Origin: an uncultured Pelagibacteraceae bacterium | GTDB lineage: Bacteria; Pseudomonadota; Alphaproteobacteria; Pelagibacterales; Pelagibacteraceae | Direction: 5' to 3' | Length of the DNA stretch: 64,000 bases | Assembly: GCA_902559395.1 (NCBI GenBank) | Contig: CACEHR010000001.1 | Location: 124,001-188,000 of the forward strand | Part shown: positions 26,879 through 36,427 of the stretch, one piece after another | How the letters are laid out: each line of letters opens with the position of its first letter | Position numbering within the stretch: position 1 is the stretch's first letter | The notes under the pieces: generated by a model | What the model saw: the letters and a program-made list of their open reading frames with translations, nothing else | Database searches by the model: none | What the model was told of the DNA's origin: nothing | Made by a program: the position numbers and the translations under genes

Positions 26879-28324
26879 TTAAGTTCCACAAAAAGTTTGA
26901 TATTTTTCGTTGCTAGATGGAGCAGGTACTTGATATTCTTCAATATTATTTTGATTGTCATAAGGATTTTTTAAAATAGCTAATAACTTTTTCATTTTAT
27001 CTAAACTTCCTTTGTCTGCATCATCTAAAGCTTCCTCTACTTTATGATTTCTAGGTATTACAATCGGATTATTTGATTTCATAAGTTTGCTTTGTTTTTC
27101 CTTACTTGAATTATTTAACTCAGATCTTTTTTTCCATTTATTTTTCCAATTGATAAAATCATTACTTTTGTAAACTTCATCAGAATTGATATCCATTAAA
27201 TTACAAAAAGTATTTGTGTAATCTGCTTTATTTTTTTCCATCCAATTAAATAAATCATTAATTAATTTTTTATCATTTTTATCCTCACCAAATAGACCAA
27301 GCTTATCTCTCAACATATTTAACCATTTATCTTCATAAATATTTTGGAAATTATCTATTAAATCTGTTGCTAATTTAATTGCAGTATCTTCATTTTTATC
27401 AATTAGAGGGATTAAACATTCTGCAAATCTTGCTAAATTCCACTTTGTAATTGGTGGTTGATTAGAAAAGGCATATCTTCCAAATTTATCGATTGAGCTA
27501 AATACAGTTTTTGGATCATAATGATCCATAAATGCACAAGGACCGTAATCTATTGTTTCACCTGAAATTGCCATGTTATCAGTATTCATAACCCCATGAA
27601 TAAATCCAACTCTCATCCAATTGATCACTAGCTGGCATTGTTTTTCCATTACGAGATTTAACAAGTCTAATCCTTTTGAATTTGATGTTTTAATTTCTGG
27701 ATAATGTCTGTTTATTGTGTAGTCGACTAAAGTATTTAAATTTTCAATGTTTTGAGTTGCAGCTATATATTGAAACGTTCCAACCCGAAGATGACTTGAT
27801 GCAACTCTTGTTAATATAGCTCCCTGTAAAAGATTTTCTCTTACAATTTTTTCTCCTGTTTTGACTACAGCAAGACTTCTAGTAGTTGGAATATTTAATG
27901 AATGTATCGCTTCACTGATAATATATTCTCTAAGCATAGGTCCTAGTGCTGCTCTTCCGTCACCACCTCTAGAAAAAGAAGTTCTTCCTGAACCTTTAAA
28001 CTGAATGTCAAAACGATTGTCATTGTTTACTAAATGCTCACCTAATAAAACTGCTCTACCATCTCCCAACATAGTAAAGTGTCCAAATTGATGACCTGCA
28101 TATGCTTGTGCAATAGTATTAGTTTCCTCTGGTATGGAGTTTCCAGAAAATATTTCTGCTAATTTTTTTTTGTCCGTTTTTGAAAAATCTAAATTTAAAG
28201 TAGATGCTAGTTCCTCATTTAAAATTACTAATTCAGGATCATGAACAGGAGTTGGTTTAATATTTTCTTTAAAAGTATTTGATAACTTTGAATATGTATT
28301 ATCAAAATGCCAACCAATGGTCAT
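26879..28324 (-). CDS. selO: Protein adenylyltransferase SelO (YdiU family)
   Basis: A 481-aa pseudokinase-fold protein that transfers AMP from ATP to Ser/Thr/Tyr of target proteins. Conserved blocks: AQAYAGHQFGHFTMLGDGRA, QFKGSGRTSFSRGGDGRAALG, the metal-binding IDYGPCAFMDHYDP and GRYAFSNQPPI. The C-terminus FCGT carries Cys (TGT codon) where some eukaryotic forms have selenocysteine. It begins 5 bp after the fdsA stop and looks like the last gene of the formate dehydrogenase operon. SelO is linked to redox stress elsewhere. Confidence 0.94.
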   Translation of the reverse strand: MTIGWHFDNTYSKLSNTFKENIKPTPVHDPELVILNEELASTLNLDFSKTDKKKLAEIFSGNSIPEETNTIAQAYAGHQFGHFTMLGDGRAVLLGEHLVNNDNRFDIQFKGSGRTSFSRGGDGRAALGPMLREYIISEAIHSLNIPTTRSLAVVKTGEKIVRENLLQGAILTRVASSHLRVGTFQYIAATQNIENLNTLVDYTINRHYPEIKTSNSKGLDLLNLVMEKQCQLVINWMRVGFIHGVMNTDNMAISGETIDYGPCAFMDHYDPKTVFSSIDKFGRYAFSNQPPITKWNLARFAECLIPLIDKNEDTAIKLATDLIDNFQNIYEDKWLNMLRDKLGLFGEDKNDKKLINDLFNWMEKNKADYTNTFCNLMDINSDEVYKSNDFINWKNKWKKRSELNNSSKEKQSKLMKSNNPIVIPRNHKVEEALDDADKGSLDKMKKLLAILKNPYDNQNNIEEYQVPAPSSNEKYQTFCGT

Positions 28325-28329
28325 TTAAA

Positions 28330-31098
28330 TTAACTAACTTCAGCTTGATTTTCTTTTGGTTTAACTTCTGTTTTAAATTGATTAGAGATTTTTTGTACTT
28401 CAACAGAAGATACTTTGTATTCTGCACACATTGTTTCTTCATCTTTACCATGACCTGTAACCATATTAACCATATGTTCTGGGAAATGGAACGTAGTAAA
28501 TACAATTCCTTCTTTAACTTTATCTGTAACCTCAACTTTAAGAGCGACCTCACCTCTACCTGAATAAAGTCTTCCGATATCACCAGTATTTAGATCTCTC
28601 TGAGCTGCATCTTTAGGATGAATTAATAAAACATCTTCATCAACAATATTTATATTTTTTGTTCTTCTAGTCATTGTTGCTGCGTTGTAATGTTGCAAAA
28701 CCCTACTTGTTGTTAAAATCAAAGGATAGTCTTTTTGATTAGCTTCTATTTCTGATGATTCTTTCCAATCAAAATTTTTTAGTCTGCCTTTACCTAATTT
28801 AAATGTTTCTGTATGTAAAATTTTTGTATCAGTTCCATCTTCTTGAACTGGCCATTGTAATCCAAATTTTCCAAGTCTCTCTCTAGTAACTCCCTTAAAG
28901 AAAGGGACGATATCAGCAATTTCTGCTAGAACTTGATCTGCATCGTATGTTGGCTGATCGAAGCCTAATTTCTGCATCATCTCAGTTACAATTAATCCAT
29001 CAGGTTTAGTGCCTGGTAGAGGAGGTACTGCTCTGTTCACTCTTTGAATTCTTCTCTCAGTATTTGTAAAAGTTCCATCTTTTTCTAAGAAAGTTGTACC
29101 TGGCAGAACAACAGTTGCTAATTTTGCTGTTTCACTCATAAATATCTCTTGAACGACTAAAAGTTCTAAAGAGTTCATAGCTTCAATTACATGAGCACTA
29201 TTAGGATCTGTTTGAACAATATCTTCTCCAATAATCCATAAACCTTTTAATTCCTTGTTTATTGCAGCTTCAAACATTTGAGGAATTTTTAATCCTGGCT
29301 TAGTTGGGTGAGTTACTCCATATTTTTCCGTGTAGAATTCTTGATGCTTTTCATCAGCTACAGGAAAATATCCAGCACCTTGGTGTGGTTGACATCCCAT
29401 GTCTGCTGCACCTTGAACATTGTTTTGACCTCTTAAAGGATTAACACCGACACCTTTTCGTCCAATGTTTCCAGTAATCATTGCTAGATCTGCAATTAAC
29501 ATTACTGTTTTAGATCCCTGTTCGTGTTCAGTAACTCCTAAACCATGGAACTCCATTGAATTTCTTGCAGTAGCATATGCAATTGCTGCTTCTTTAACTA
29601 ATTGTTTATCTACACCAGCTACTTTTGCTAAATGATCAACATCTTGTCTTTCAATTTCTTTTAAGAAATTATCAAAACCTTCAGTTCTATCTCTAACAAA
29701 ATCTGCATTGTAAAGTTTTGATTTCATAATAAAGTGCAACATCATATTTAGAACTGCAACGTTAGTTCCTGGTCTTAGTTTAATATGATAATCAGCAAGT
29801 TTAGCTAGTTCAGTTGTAACTGGATCAAGCACAATTAATTTTTTACCTTTCATGACTTGTTGTTTTATTTTTGCACCTGTTACAGGATGAGCGTTAGTTG
29901 GATTAGCTCCAATTACCAAAAATAAATCTGCATGATAAATATCTTCTGTAGAGTTAGTTGCTGCCCCAGTACCAAAAGTTTGTTGCATTCCCCAAGCTGT
30001 TGGTGAGTGACAAATTCTTGCACAACAATCTACACTGTTAGTTCCCACAGCCGCTCTAATCATTTTTTGAAAAACATAATTTTCTTCATTCGTACATCTT
30101 GCAGAAGAAATTCCAGCAAAAGCATCTGGACCGTTATCTTTTGTAATTCTGTTCATTTCTTTTTTAATGAATTCATAAGCTTCATCCCAAGAAGCTTCTT
30201 CAAACTTTCCATTTCTTTTAATTAAAGGTGTTTTTAATCTGTCTGGATGATCATAAAAACTAAAAGCATATCTTCCTTTAATACAAGTATGACCTGCATT
30301 TACCTCTGTTTGTTTTGGAGTATCTATTGCAATAACTTTATCATCTTTTATTGATGCTTCTAAATTACATCCAACACCACAGTATGAACAAGTTGTTCTA
30401 ACTTTTTTATCTACAGCTGCAGATTTAGATTGAAAAACATCTGAAATTGCATCTGTTGGACATGTATGTGCACATGCTCCACAAGATACACATGAACTAT
30501 CTCCAAACATCATATCATTGTCAGTTGTTATTCTAGATTCAAAACCTCTTCCGCTCATTGTTAGTACAAATGAGCCTTGAATTTCATCACAAGCTCTGAC
30601 ACATCTTCCACAATTAATACAATTGTCTAAATTCATTCTCATGTAATCGTGAGAAGTGTCTCTTGGTATACCTTTATGCTGTTTAGGACTGTTGTATCTG
30701 TGATCAGCAACTCCTAGATCGTTTGCTACTGTTTGTAATTCACAATTATTATTTACCTCACAAGTATCACATTCCATTGGATGGTCTGTTAAAACTAATT
30801 CAACAATATTTTTTCTTAGACTTGTTAAAGCTTCATTTGAAGTAAAGATATGTTGGTTTTCAGCAACTGGAGTATGACAAGATGCAACCACTCTTGTAGG
30901 ACCATCTTTTTCTAAAGCAACTTCTACAGAACAAACCCTGCAAGCACCATAAGGAGCTAGGTTTGGATCATCACATAAAGTAGGTACTTTTTTTTCACCT
31001 ACATAGCTTTTTACAAATTTTAAAATAGACGTGTGTTTAGGACCAATTTCGTATGGTTTTCCATCAATATAAGCAATTTTTCTTTTTTCTGAGCTCAT
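28330..31098 (-). CDS. fdsA: NAD-dependent formate dehydrogenase, molybdenum catalytic subunit
   Basis: A 922-aa cytoplasmic subunit that oxidises formate to CO2 at a bis-MGD molybdenum site. Cofactor ligands in order: [2Fe-2S] cysteines (42, 53, 56, 74), His106/Cys110/113/119, two ferredoxin-type [4Fe-4S] motifs (160-170, 203-213), then the Mo-proximal [4Fe-4S] at 237, 240, 244 and 272. The catalytic pair is Cys363-His364 in RICHSPT, with a TGT codon, so it is a cysteine enzyme. It abuts fdsB (one-base overlap), which passes electrons to NAD+. Confidence 0.95.
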   Translation of the reverse strand: MSSEKRKIAYIDGKPYEIGPKHTSILKFVKSYVGEKKVPTLCDDPNLAPYGACRVCSVEVALEKDGPTRVVASCHTPVAENQHIFTSNEALTSLRKNIVELVLTDHPMECDTCEVNNNCELQTVANDLGVADHRYNSPKQHKGIPRDTSHDYMRMNLDNCINCGRCVRACDEIQGSFVLTMSGRGFESRITTDNDMMFGDSSCVSCGACAHTCPTDAISDVFQSKSAAVDKKVRTTCSYCGVGCNLEASIKDDKVIAIDTPKQTEVNAGHTCIKGRYAFSFYDHPDRLKTPLIKRNGKFEEASWDEAYEFIKKEMNRITKDNGPDAFAGISSARCTNEENYVFQKMIRAAVGTNSVDCCARICHSPTAWGMQQTFGTGAATNSTEDIYHADLFLVIGANPTNAHPVTGAKIKQQVMKGKKLIVLDPVTTELAKLADYHIKLRPGTNVAVLNMMLHFIMKSKLYNADFVRDRTEGFDNFLKEIERQDVDHLAKVAGVDKQLVKEAAIAYATARNSMEFHGLGVTEHEQGSKTVMLIADLAMITGNIGRKGVGVNPLRGQNNVQGAADMGCQPHQGAGYFPVADEKHQEFYTEKYGVTHPTKPGLKIPQMFEAAINKELKGLWIIGEDIVQTDPNSAHVIEAMNSLELLVVQEIFMSETAKLATVVLPGTTFLEKDGTFTNTERRIQRVNRAVPPLPGTKPDGLIVTEMMQKLGFDQPTYDADQVLAEIADIVPFFKGVTRERLGKFGLQWPVQEDGTDTKILHTETFKLGKGRLKNFDWKESSEIEANQKDYPLILTTSRVLQHYNAATMTRRTKNINIVDEDVLLIHPKDAAQRDLNTGDIGRLYSGRGEVALKVEVTDKVKEGIVFTTFHFPEHMVNMVTGHGKDEETMCAEYKVSSVEVQKISNQFKTEVKPKENQAEVS

Positions 31099-32753
31099 TA
31101 ATTATCTTTCACCATATCATTTTTCATTTCATCACCAAAGTATTTTAGGATGTTCTGAATTGGAGTTGGGATTGCTCCACAAAGAGCACATAGGCATCCT
31201 TTTTGCATGGTAACCAACAATTCTTCTAGTAATTTTAAAGGAATTTTAGCTGTTTTCTTCTTAGCTTGATCAAACATCTCCTTACCTCTGTAAGATCCAA
31301 GTCTTCCTGGGAAACATTTCCCGCATGATTCTTCAGCTGAGAATTCAAACAAGTGATGAATGTATTCAGCCATTGGAAAATCTTTTGGAATACTGACTAC
31401 ACTTGCGTGACCTAACATAAAACCTTTTGATGTAAATTCTTGAAAATCTAAATTTAAATTTTCTATTTCACTTAAAGGAACAACCCCACCTAATGGGCCT
31501 CCTATTTGAAAAGCTTTAACAGGTTCTTTGTATCCACCACCAATTTCATTAAATATTTTTTTCATTGACGTACCCATATCAATTTCATAAACACCTGGGT
31601 TGTTAAAGAAGCTATCTAAACAAACTAATTTTGTTCCAGCAGATTTTTTATTTCCAACTGAAGAAAATTTTTCTGATCCATTTAATAAAATTCCAGTTGC
31701 AGCAGCCAATGTTTCAACATTGTTAACAACAGTTGGTTTTTTATATAATCCTTCGGTAACAGGGAAGGGAGGCCTTACATCTACTTCAGCTCTTCTTCCC
31801 TCAATAGATGCAATCAATGCAGTTTCTTCTCCACAAATATATGCACCTTGTCCTATACAAATACCAAGATCAAAAGAAAAATCGGTTCCTAAAATATTTT
31901 CACCTAGTAAATTTAATTTTTTAAGTTCATTGATGCAGCCATTTATTGCTTCAATAGATTTAGGATATTCACCTCTAATGTATAAAACTCCTTCATTACT
32001 TCCTATCACATAACCACAAATTACCATTCCAAAAATAACTTTTAAAGGTTGATCCTCTAATAAATATCTATCTGAGAAAGCACCAGAGTCGCCCTCGTCT
32101 GCATTACAGATAACATATTTTTTATCTCCTTTTGCTTTACTACAGAAATCCCATTTCATTCCTGTTGGAAAACCTGCACCACCTCTTCCTGTTAAATTTG
32201 AATCTAATAATGATTTTACTATTTCTTTTTTATCTATTTTTAAAAATTTACTTAATTGCTCTTTGAATTGATCTGTTGAGGATAACTTGTCATCCATTAA
32301 AAAACTTGTTGTAGCAAAACTTTTTGAGAAAAATTTTTCTTGCTTAATTTCCTCACCTTTAATTATTTGGTCAATTTGTTCTATATCTTTACCAGCATAA
32401 TTTTCTCCATCATAATGGAAAGCATGATTTTCATAACAATGACCTAAGCAGAACATTTCTCCAACTTTATCGTCACCAAGTTTTTCTTTTAATGTTTCTT
32501 TTAATTTGTCTTGAGTACCTGCACACATGCATGCACTACCATTACAAACGAAAGCTTTTTTTTCTCTATGAGAAGGTCTTAAAAATTCATAAAAAGACTC
32601 TGCGCCATGTAGAGTTGAAACACCTAGGTTATGTTTTTTGGCAATTTCTTTAATATCTTGTGGATTATCGCTTAAGGTATTTTCTGAGATTTGCTTAAAT
32701 AGGTTATCTTTTAAGCCTATTCTACCTGATAAATTGCTTATATTTTTTGACAC
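31098..32753 (-). CDS. fdsB: Formate dehydrogenase diaphorase subunit, FdsG-FdsB fusion
   Basis: A 551-aa fusion. Residues about 10-130 are a NuoE/FdsG thioredoxin-like [2Fe-2S] domain with CNGSAC (70, 75) and CLGHC (102, 106). The rest is NuoF/FdsB, with FMN-binding GRGGAGFPTGMKW, NADH-binding GAYICGEETALIASIEG and [4Fe-4S] cysteines in ESCGKCFPGR and GCLCALCG. It takes electrons from FdsA to NAD+. The start is GTG at 32753; in other bacteria the two parts are often separate genes. Confidence 0.93.
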   Translation of the reverse strand: MSKNISNLSGRIGLKDNLFKQISENTLSDNPQDIKEIAKKHNLGVSTLHGAESFYEFLRPSHREKKAFVCNGSACMCAGTQDKLKETLKEKLGDDKVGEMFCLGHCYENHAFHYDGENYAGKDIEQIDQIIKGEEIKQEKFFSKSFATTSFLMDDKLSSTDQFKEQLSKFLKIDKKEIVKSLLDSNLTGRGGAGFPTGMKWDFCSKAKGDKKYVICNADEGDSGAFSDRYLLEDQPLKVIFGMVICGYVIGSNEGVLYIRGEYPKSIEAINGCINELKKLNLLGENILGTDFSFDLGICIGQGAYICGEETALIASIEGRRAEVDVRPPFPVTEGLYKKPTVVNNVETLAAATGILLNGSEKFSSVGNKKSAGTKLVCLDSFFNNPGVYEIDMGTSMKKIFNEIGGGYKEPVKAFQIGGPLGGVVPLSEIENLNLDFQEFTSKGFMLGHASVVSIPKDFPMAEYIHHLFEFSAEESCGKCFPGRLGSYRGKEMFDQAKKKTAKIPLKLLEELLVTMQKGCLCALCGAIPTPIQNILKYFGDEMKNDMVKDN

Positions 32754-32771
32754 AAATACCCTTTTATTAAT

Positions 32772-33611
32772 TTAGCCCACAATAACTTTTTTGTTATTTG
32801 TGTAAATATTAAAACTGTCCCTCTTTACGAAACCAACAAGGGTAATGTCAAATTTATTCGCTAAATCGATAGCAAGACTAGTTGGCGCACCAACGCCTAT
32901 CATTATACCTATATCCGTCATCAAAACCTTTTGAACCAATTCAAAATTTAGTCTTCCAGAGCATGTTATAAATTGGTTTTTGGGATCTATTTGATTGTTC
33001 TTTAATGCACAACCAATAAGTTTATCTAGAGCATTGTGTCTTCCTACATCCTCTCTGACAGCAACCAATTCTCCATTGCTATTAAAAAGACCACTTGCAT
33101 GAATTCCACCTGTTTTACTGAATTCTGATTGACCTTCTCTCAATATATCTGGTGATTTAACAATTACCTCTTTTTTGATTTTGGGTTCTGATGGATTTGT
33201 TTGATTTTTTTTAATTATTTCTAGTGCATCAAGAGAAGATTTTCCACATACACCACATGAGGAATTAGTTAAAAAGTCTCTTTTTATTTTTGAAATATTT
33301 ATATTTTTAGAATTATTTAAAGTTGCTAATATTTTATTTTGAATATTATATTGACCAACTTTATCTCCATAACTTTCTATTGAATCAATATCACTAATAT
33401 TTGTTATAATTTGTTCATTATATAAAAATCCTCTTACAAGATCCTCATCATCACCAGGAGTTCTCATTGTTATAGATAAACTTTGATTTATCCATTTACC
33501 AGATTCCTTAAACTTTAATGAAATCTCCAATGGTTCTTCAATTGAAATTAAATCATCTGTATTTTCAAACTTGTTAGATGAGTATTTTAAAACTTTGTAT
33601 TTGGAATTCAT
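32772..33611 (-). CDS. fdhD: Formate dehydrogenase sulfurtransferase FdhD
   Basis: A 279-aa FdhD/FdsC-type protein that delivers sulfur to the Mo cofactor of formate dehydrogenase before insertion. The essential cysteine pair is in SSCGVCGKSSLD (about residues 116-127); MRTPGDDEDLVRGFL and REDVGRHNALDKLIG are family blocks. It lies 18 bp upstream of fdsB in the same direction. Confidence 0.95.
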   Translation of the reverse strand: MNSKYKVLKYSSNKFENTDDLISIEEPLEISLKFKESGKWINQSLSITMRTPGDDEDLVRGFLYNEQIITNISDIDSIESYGDKVGQYNIQNKILATLNNSKNINISKIKRDFLTNSSCGVCGKSSLDALEIIKKNQTNPSEPKIKKEVIVKSPDILREGQSEFSKTGGIHASGLFNSNGELVAVREDVGRHNALDKLIGCALKNNQIDPKNQFITCSGRLNFELVQKVLMTDIGIMIGVGAPTSLAIDLANKFDITLVGFVKRDSFNIYTNNKKVIVG

Positions 33612-33614
33612 AAA

Positions 33615-34091
33615 CTATTTTAATGGATAGTTATTTTTTAATAAATATTTGTTAATTATAATTGCTAATAACAATATAATTATACAACCAAAAATTATTG
33701 GATTAATTAAATAATCATAAGAGGCGCTCCCAATAATAACTATAATTGGATTTCCACCAGCAGGTGGGTGAACAATATTAAATAAAATCATTAAAAATAC
33801 TCCTGCTCCTACTGCAACTGCAATACTGATATAAATAGGAAGTGGAATATAGTTTACAAAAATTACTCCTACTAAAGCGGTTACCAAATGTCCAAAAAAA
33901 ACATTCTTTGGTTGTGCGAATGGGCTTTCAGGAAAACCAAATAGCAAAACCATTGACGAACCGAAAGAAGCTGCAATAAAATATCCTAGTGTACTTTTAT
34001 AAGTAAGGATTGTTAGCACACCAATTGTAAATGCTGAAAAAAAACCTGCAATTAATGCTTTTTGCAATAATGGTTTTGTAATTTTGATCAT
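33615..34091 (-). CDS. HPP-family integral membrane protein
   Basis: A 158-aa membrane protein with four to five helices and the HPP signature VHPPAGGNPIIVIIG. A chloroplast/cyanobacterial HPP protein has been described as a nitrite transporter; most bacterial members are uncharacterised. It is wedged between an IscU-like gene (no gap) and fdhD (3 bp) in the formate dehydrogenase operon, which makes a role in moving formate or another small anion attractive but unproven. Confidence 0.85.
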   Translation of the reverse strand: MIKITKPLLQKALIAGFFSAFTIGVLTILTYKSTLGYFIAASFGSSMVLLFGFPESPFAQPKNVFFGHLVTALVGVIFVNYIPLPIYISIAVAVGAGVFLMILFNIVHPPAGGNPIIVIIGSASYDYLINPIIFGCIIILLLAIIINKYLLKNNYPLK

Positions 34092-34490
34092 TTATATTTT
34101 TAATGCTTTCGCAATAGTTCTTAAAGGTAAAAGCAAACATTCTTTCCTTGAAAGATTTTTTTTATCTAAAATTTCTTTAAAGTCTTTCCAATGTTTTTCC
34201 ATACTTACTTTTGCATCCTCAAAAAGTTGTTCACCAACTTTTATAAATTTTTTAATATCATCAACTTTTTTTTCCTTTATTTTTCTGGACAAAAGACTGA
34301 CTGATGCCTGACAATAAACACATGATTTGCACTGATAACCCATATCTTTTACAACATCTTCTTTGACAATTAAGCTTATTTCCATCTCATCACCACATAA
34401 TGGATTTTTGTGTTTTGACTTATGAGTATAGTTTTCAACAACTTTATTGTTTTCAGTATGGGCTGCTATTTCTAATATTCTTAAATCCAT
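34092..34490 (-). CDS. IscU/SufU/NifU-N-like iron-sulfur scaffold protein
   Basis: A 132-aa protein with the scaffold ligand pattern: Cys32-Gly-Asp34 (NPLCGDEM), Cys60 in CVYCQASVSLLS and Cys118 in RKECLLLP. Two further cysteines (54, 57) give a CxxCxxC cluster not seen in classical IscU. It is the first gene of the formate dehydrogenase operon, which encodes a protein with at least five Fe-S clusters, so a dedicated cluster-assembly role is likely. Confidence 0.78.
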   Translation of the reverse strand: MDLRILEIAAHTENNKVVENYTHKSKHKNPLCGDEMEISLIVKEDVVKDMGYQCKSCVYCQASVSLLSRKIKEKKVDDIKKFIKVGEQLFEDAKVSMEKHWKDFKEILDKKNLSRKECLLLPLRTIAKALKI

Positions 34491-34532
34491 TTAATTTCTT
34501 TAATTCAACTTTGAATGTTTTATATTTTATAG

Positions 34533-35141
34533 ATGGATCATAACAATATTTTAGGCACTGTGCTAGCAGGCGGTAAGTCACAAAGGTTTGGAGAAGATAA
34601 ATCCCAAGTAAAGTTAGCTGGCAAATTGTTAATTGATCACATGTTGACTGAAATTATTGATGAATTCAAGGAACTCTTAATAGTATCAAATAATAAAATT
34701 AATTTTCATAACTCAGAGAAAATTTCAATAATTGAAGATTTTGAAAAAGGTCTTGGTCCGTTAGGAGGAGTTTTATCGGCTATGAAATGGATAAAAGAAA
34801 ACAAAAAAAACTACAAATGGATAGCAACTTTCCCTGTTGATACACCTTTTTTTAAGAGACAAATACTAAAAGATTTTATTCAAAATATTAATTTCAATGA
34901 AAGCGATTTATTTTTCATTAAGTCAAACAACACACGACATAATATATTTGGCTTATGGTCGATTAATTTATTAGATAAGTTAGAGAAGGATCTAAATAAC
35001 GGAGAAAGAAAAGTAGAGTTGTGGGCTAATAATACCGGGGTAAAAATAATTAATATGGAGTTTTCAAATAATGATCCTTTCTTTAATATAAATACAAAAG
35101 AAGATTTAAAAAAAGCAGAAGAAATATTCAAAAATGATTAG
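34533..35141 (+). CDS. mobA: Molybdenum cofactor guanylyltransferase
   Basis: A 202-aa nucleotidyltransferase that joins GMP to molybdopterin to make the MGD cofactor used by FdsA. Signatures: the opening LAGGKSQRFGEDKSQVKL (residues 11-28) and FPVDTPFF with the metal-binding Asp. It diverges from the formate dehydrogenase operon over 42 bp and overlaps moeA by 8 bp, tying cofactor finishing to its client enzyme. Confidence 0.95.
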   Translation: MDHNNILGTVLAGGKSQRFGEDKSQVKLAGKLLIDHMLTEIIDEFKELLIVSNNKINFHNSEKISIIEDFEKGLGPLGGVLSAMKWIKENKKNYKWIATFPVDTPFFKRQILKDFIQNINFNESDLFFIKSNNTRHNIFGLWSINLLDKLEKDLNNGERKVELWANNTGVKIINMEFSNNDPFFNINTKEDLKKAEEIFKND

Positions 35142-36378
35142 TTACGAAAAATCAAAAACAATTTTAAAAAAAGCCAAAATTAAGATTAAAGACGAAACTA
35201 TAAAGAGCATAAATTCCCTAAATAGAGTGGTTTCCACCAATATTTATTCTAAAATAAATTATCCAGCAGGAGATAACGCTGCATTTGATGGTTATGCAAT
35301 TAATTCAAATGATACTAATGGATTAAAAAAAAAATTCCTAAAAAAATTTAAAATTATTGGTTCAATTGCTGCAGGAATGAAACCATTTAAAAAAAAGATA
35401 AAAAAATTTGATACTGCAGAAATAATGACTGGAGGAATTATTCCAAAGGGTTTTGATACAATTATTCCTATAGAACAAATAATTTTTGCGCCTAATAAAA
35501 AATATATTTTAATCGACCAGAAAATAAAAAAATTTGATCACGTTAGGTTTGCAGGTTCAGATTATAAAAAAGGGGAGGTTATAATAAAAAAAAATACAAT
35601 TGTTCAACCAAACCATATTTTAGCTTTTAAAAGTTTAGGTATTAAAAAAATTAAAGTAAAAAAAAAGATGAATATATTATTTTTTTCAACTGGAAATGAA
35701 ATATCAAACAAAGACAATATTCCAAATTGGATGGTAAGAAATTCTAACACACACTATATAAAAAACTTAAATCAAAATTTTTTATTTAATTTTAAAAGTG
35801 GAAGTATATTAAGAGACAATCATCAAAATATTTTTAAACAAAAAATTAATAAATTAATTAAATCTAAAGATGATATTATTATTACGTCAGGTGCAGTGTC
35901 TGCAGGTAAGTTTGATTTTATACCTGATGTTGTTAAAAAATTTAAGTTATCAAGCTATTTTAAAAGTGCTGCTATAAGGCCTGGAAAACCAGTAATGTTT
36001 GCAAAAATTAAAGGGAAAGAAAAGGCAATATTTGGACTCCCTGGAAATCCAATTTCTTCAGCTGCATGTTTTAGATTTTTTGTAATTCCATATATTTTAA
36101 ATGCCTTAGGATTATCAGAAGAAAAATCAATTAAAGCTATTTTGATGAATGGATTTGTTAAAAAAAAGAATTTCACAAGATTTGTAAAGAGCCAATTAAG
36201 CACAACTAAAAATGGAAAACTAAATGTTGAAATTTTAAAAGGTCAAGAGTCTTTTAGAATTAAATCATTTGTAAAATCAAATATTTGGGTTTTGTTACCA
36301 GCAGGTAAATCAAAATTTAAAAAAGGAGATGTTGTTGATTGTTTTTTCCCCAACCTTTCAAATCAAAATTTAGTTTAG
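35134..36378 (+). CDS. moeA: Molybdopterin molybdenumtransferase
   Basis: A 414-aa MoeA that inserts molybdate into adenylated molybdopterin. It has NYPAGDNAAFDGYAI-type N-terminal block, AEIMTGGIIPKGFDTIIPIEQ, the MogA-like ITSGAVSAGKFDFIPDVV and AAIRPGKPVMFAK, and PGNPISSAACFRFFV. It is markedly lysine-rich, even for this genome. It is co-transcribed with mobA (ATGATTAG overlap). Earlier Moco genes (moaA, moaC) are not in the window. Confidence 0.95.
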   Translation: MISYEKSKTILKKAKIKIKDETIKSINSLNRVVSTNIYSKINYPAGDNAAFDGYAINSNDTNGLKKKFLKKFKIIGSIAAGMKPFKKKIKKFDTAEIMTGGIIPKGFDTIIPIEQIIFAPNKKYILIDQKIKKFDHVRFAGSDYKKGEVIIKKNTIVQPNHILAFKSLGIKKIKVKKKMNILFFSTGNEISNKDNIPNWMVRNSNTHYIKNLNQNFLFNFKSGSILRDNHQNIFKQKINKLIKSKDDIIITSGAVSAGKFDFIPDVVKKFKLSSYFKSAAIRPGKPVMFAKIKGKEKAIFGLPGNPISSAACFRFFVIPYILNALGLSEEKSIKAILMNGFVKKKNFTRFVKSQLSTTKNGKLNVEILKGQESFRIKSFVKSNIWVLLPAGKSKFKKGDVVDCFFPNLSNQNLV

Positions 36379-36427
36379 AAACGTATTTTTGTTGTAGAAA
36401 ATTCTATTTACAATTAGATTTCTCAAT

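Noticed and set aside
28279-28583. Open frames of about 93 codons on both strands at the selO/fdsA junction
   Set aside because: Both overlap the conserved C-terminus of FdsA and the SelO start; no ribosome site or recognisable protein.
30010-30030. Selenocysteine at the FdsA active site
   Set aside because: The codon before the active-site His is TGT (Cys), with no in-frame TGA.
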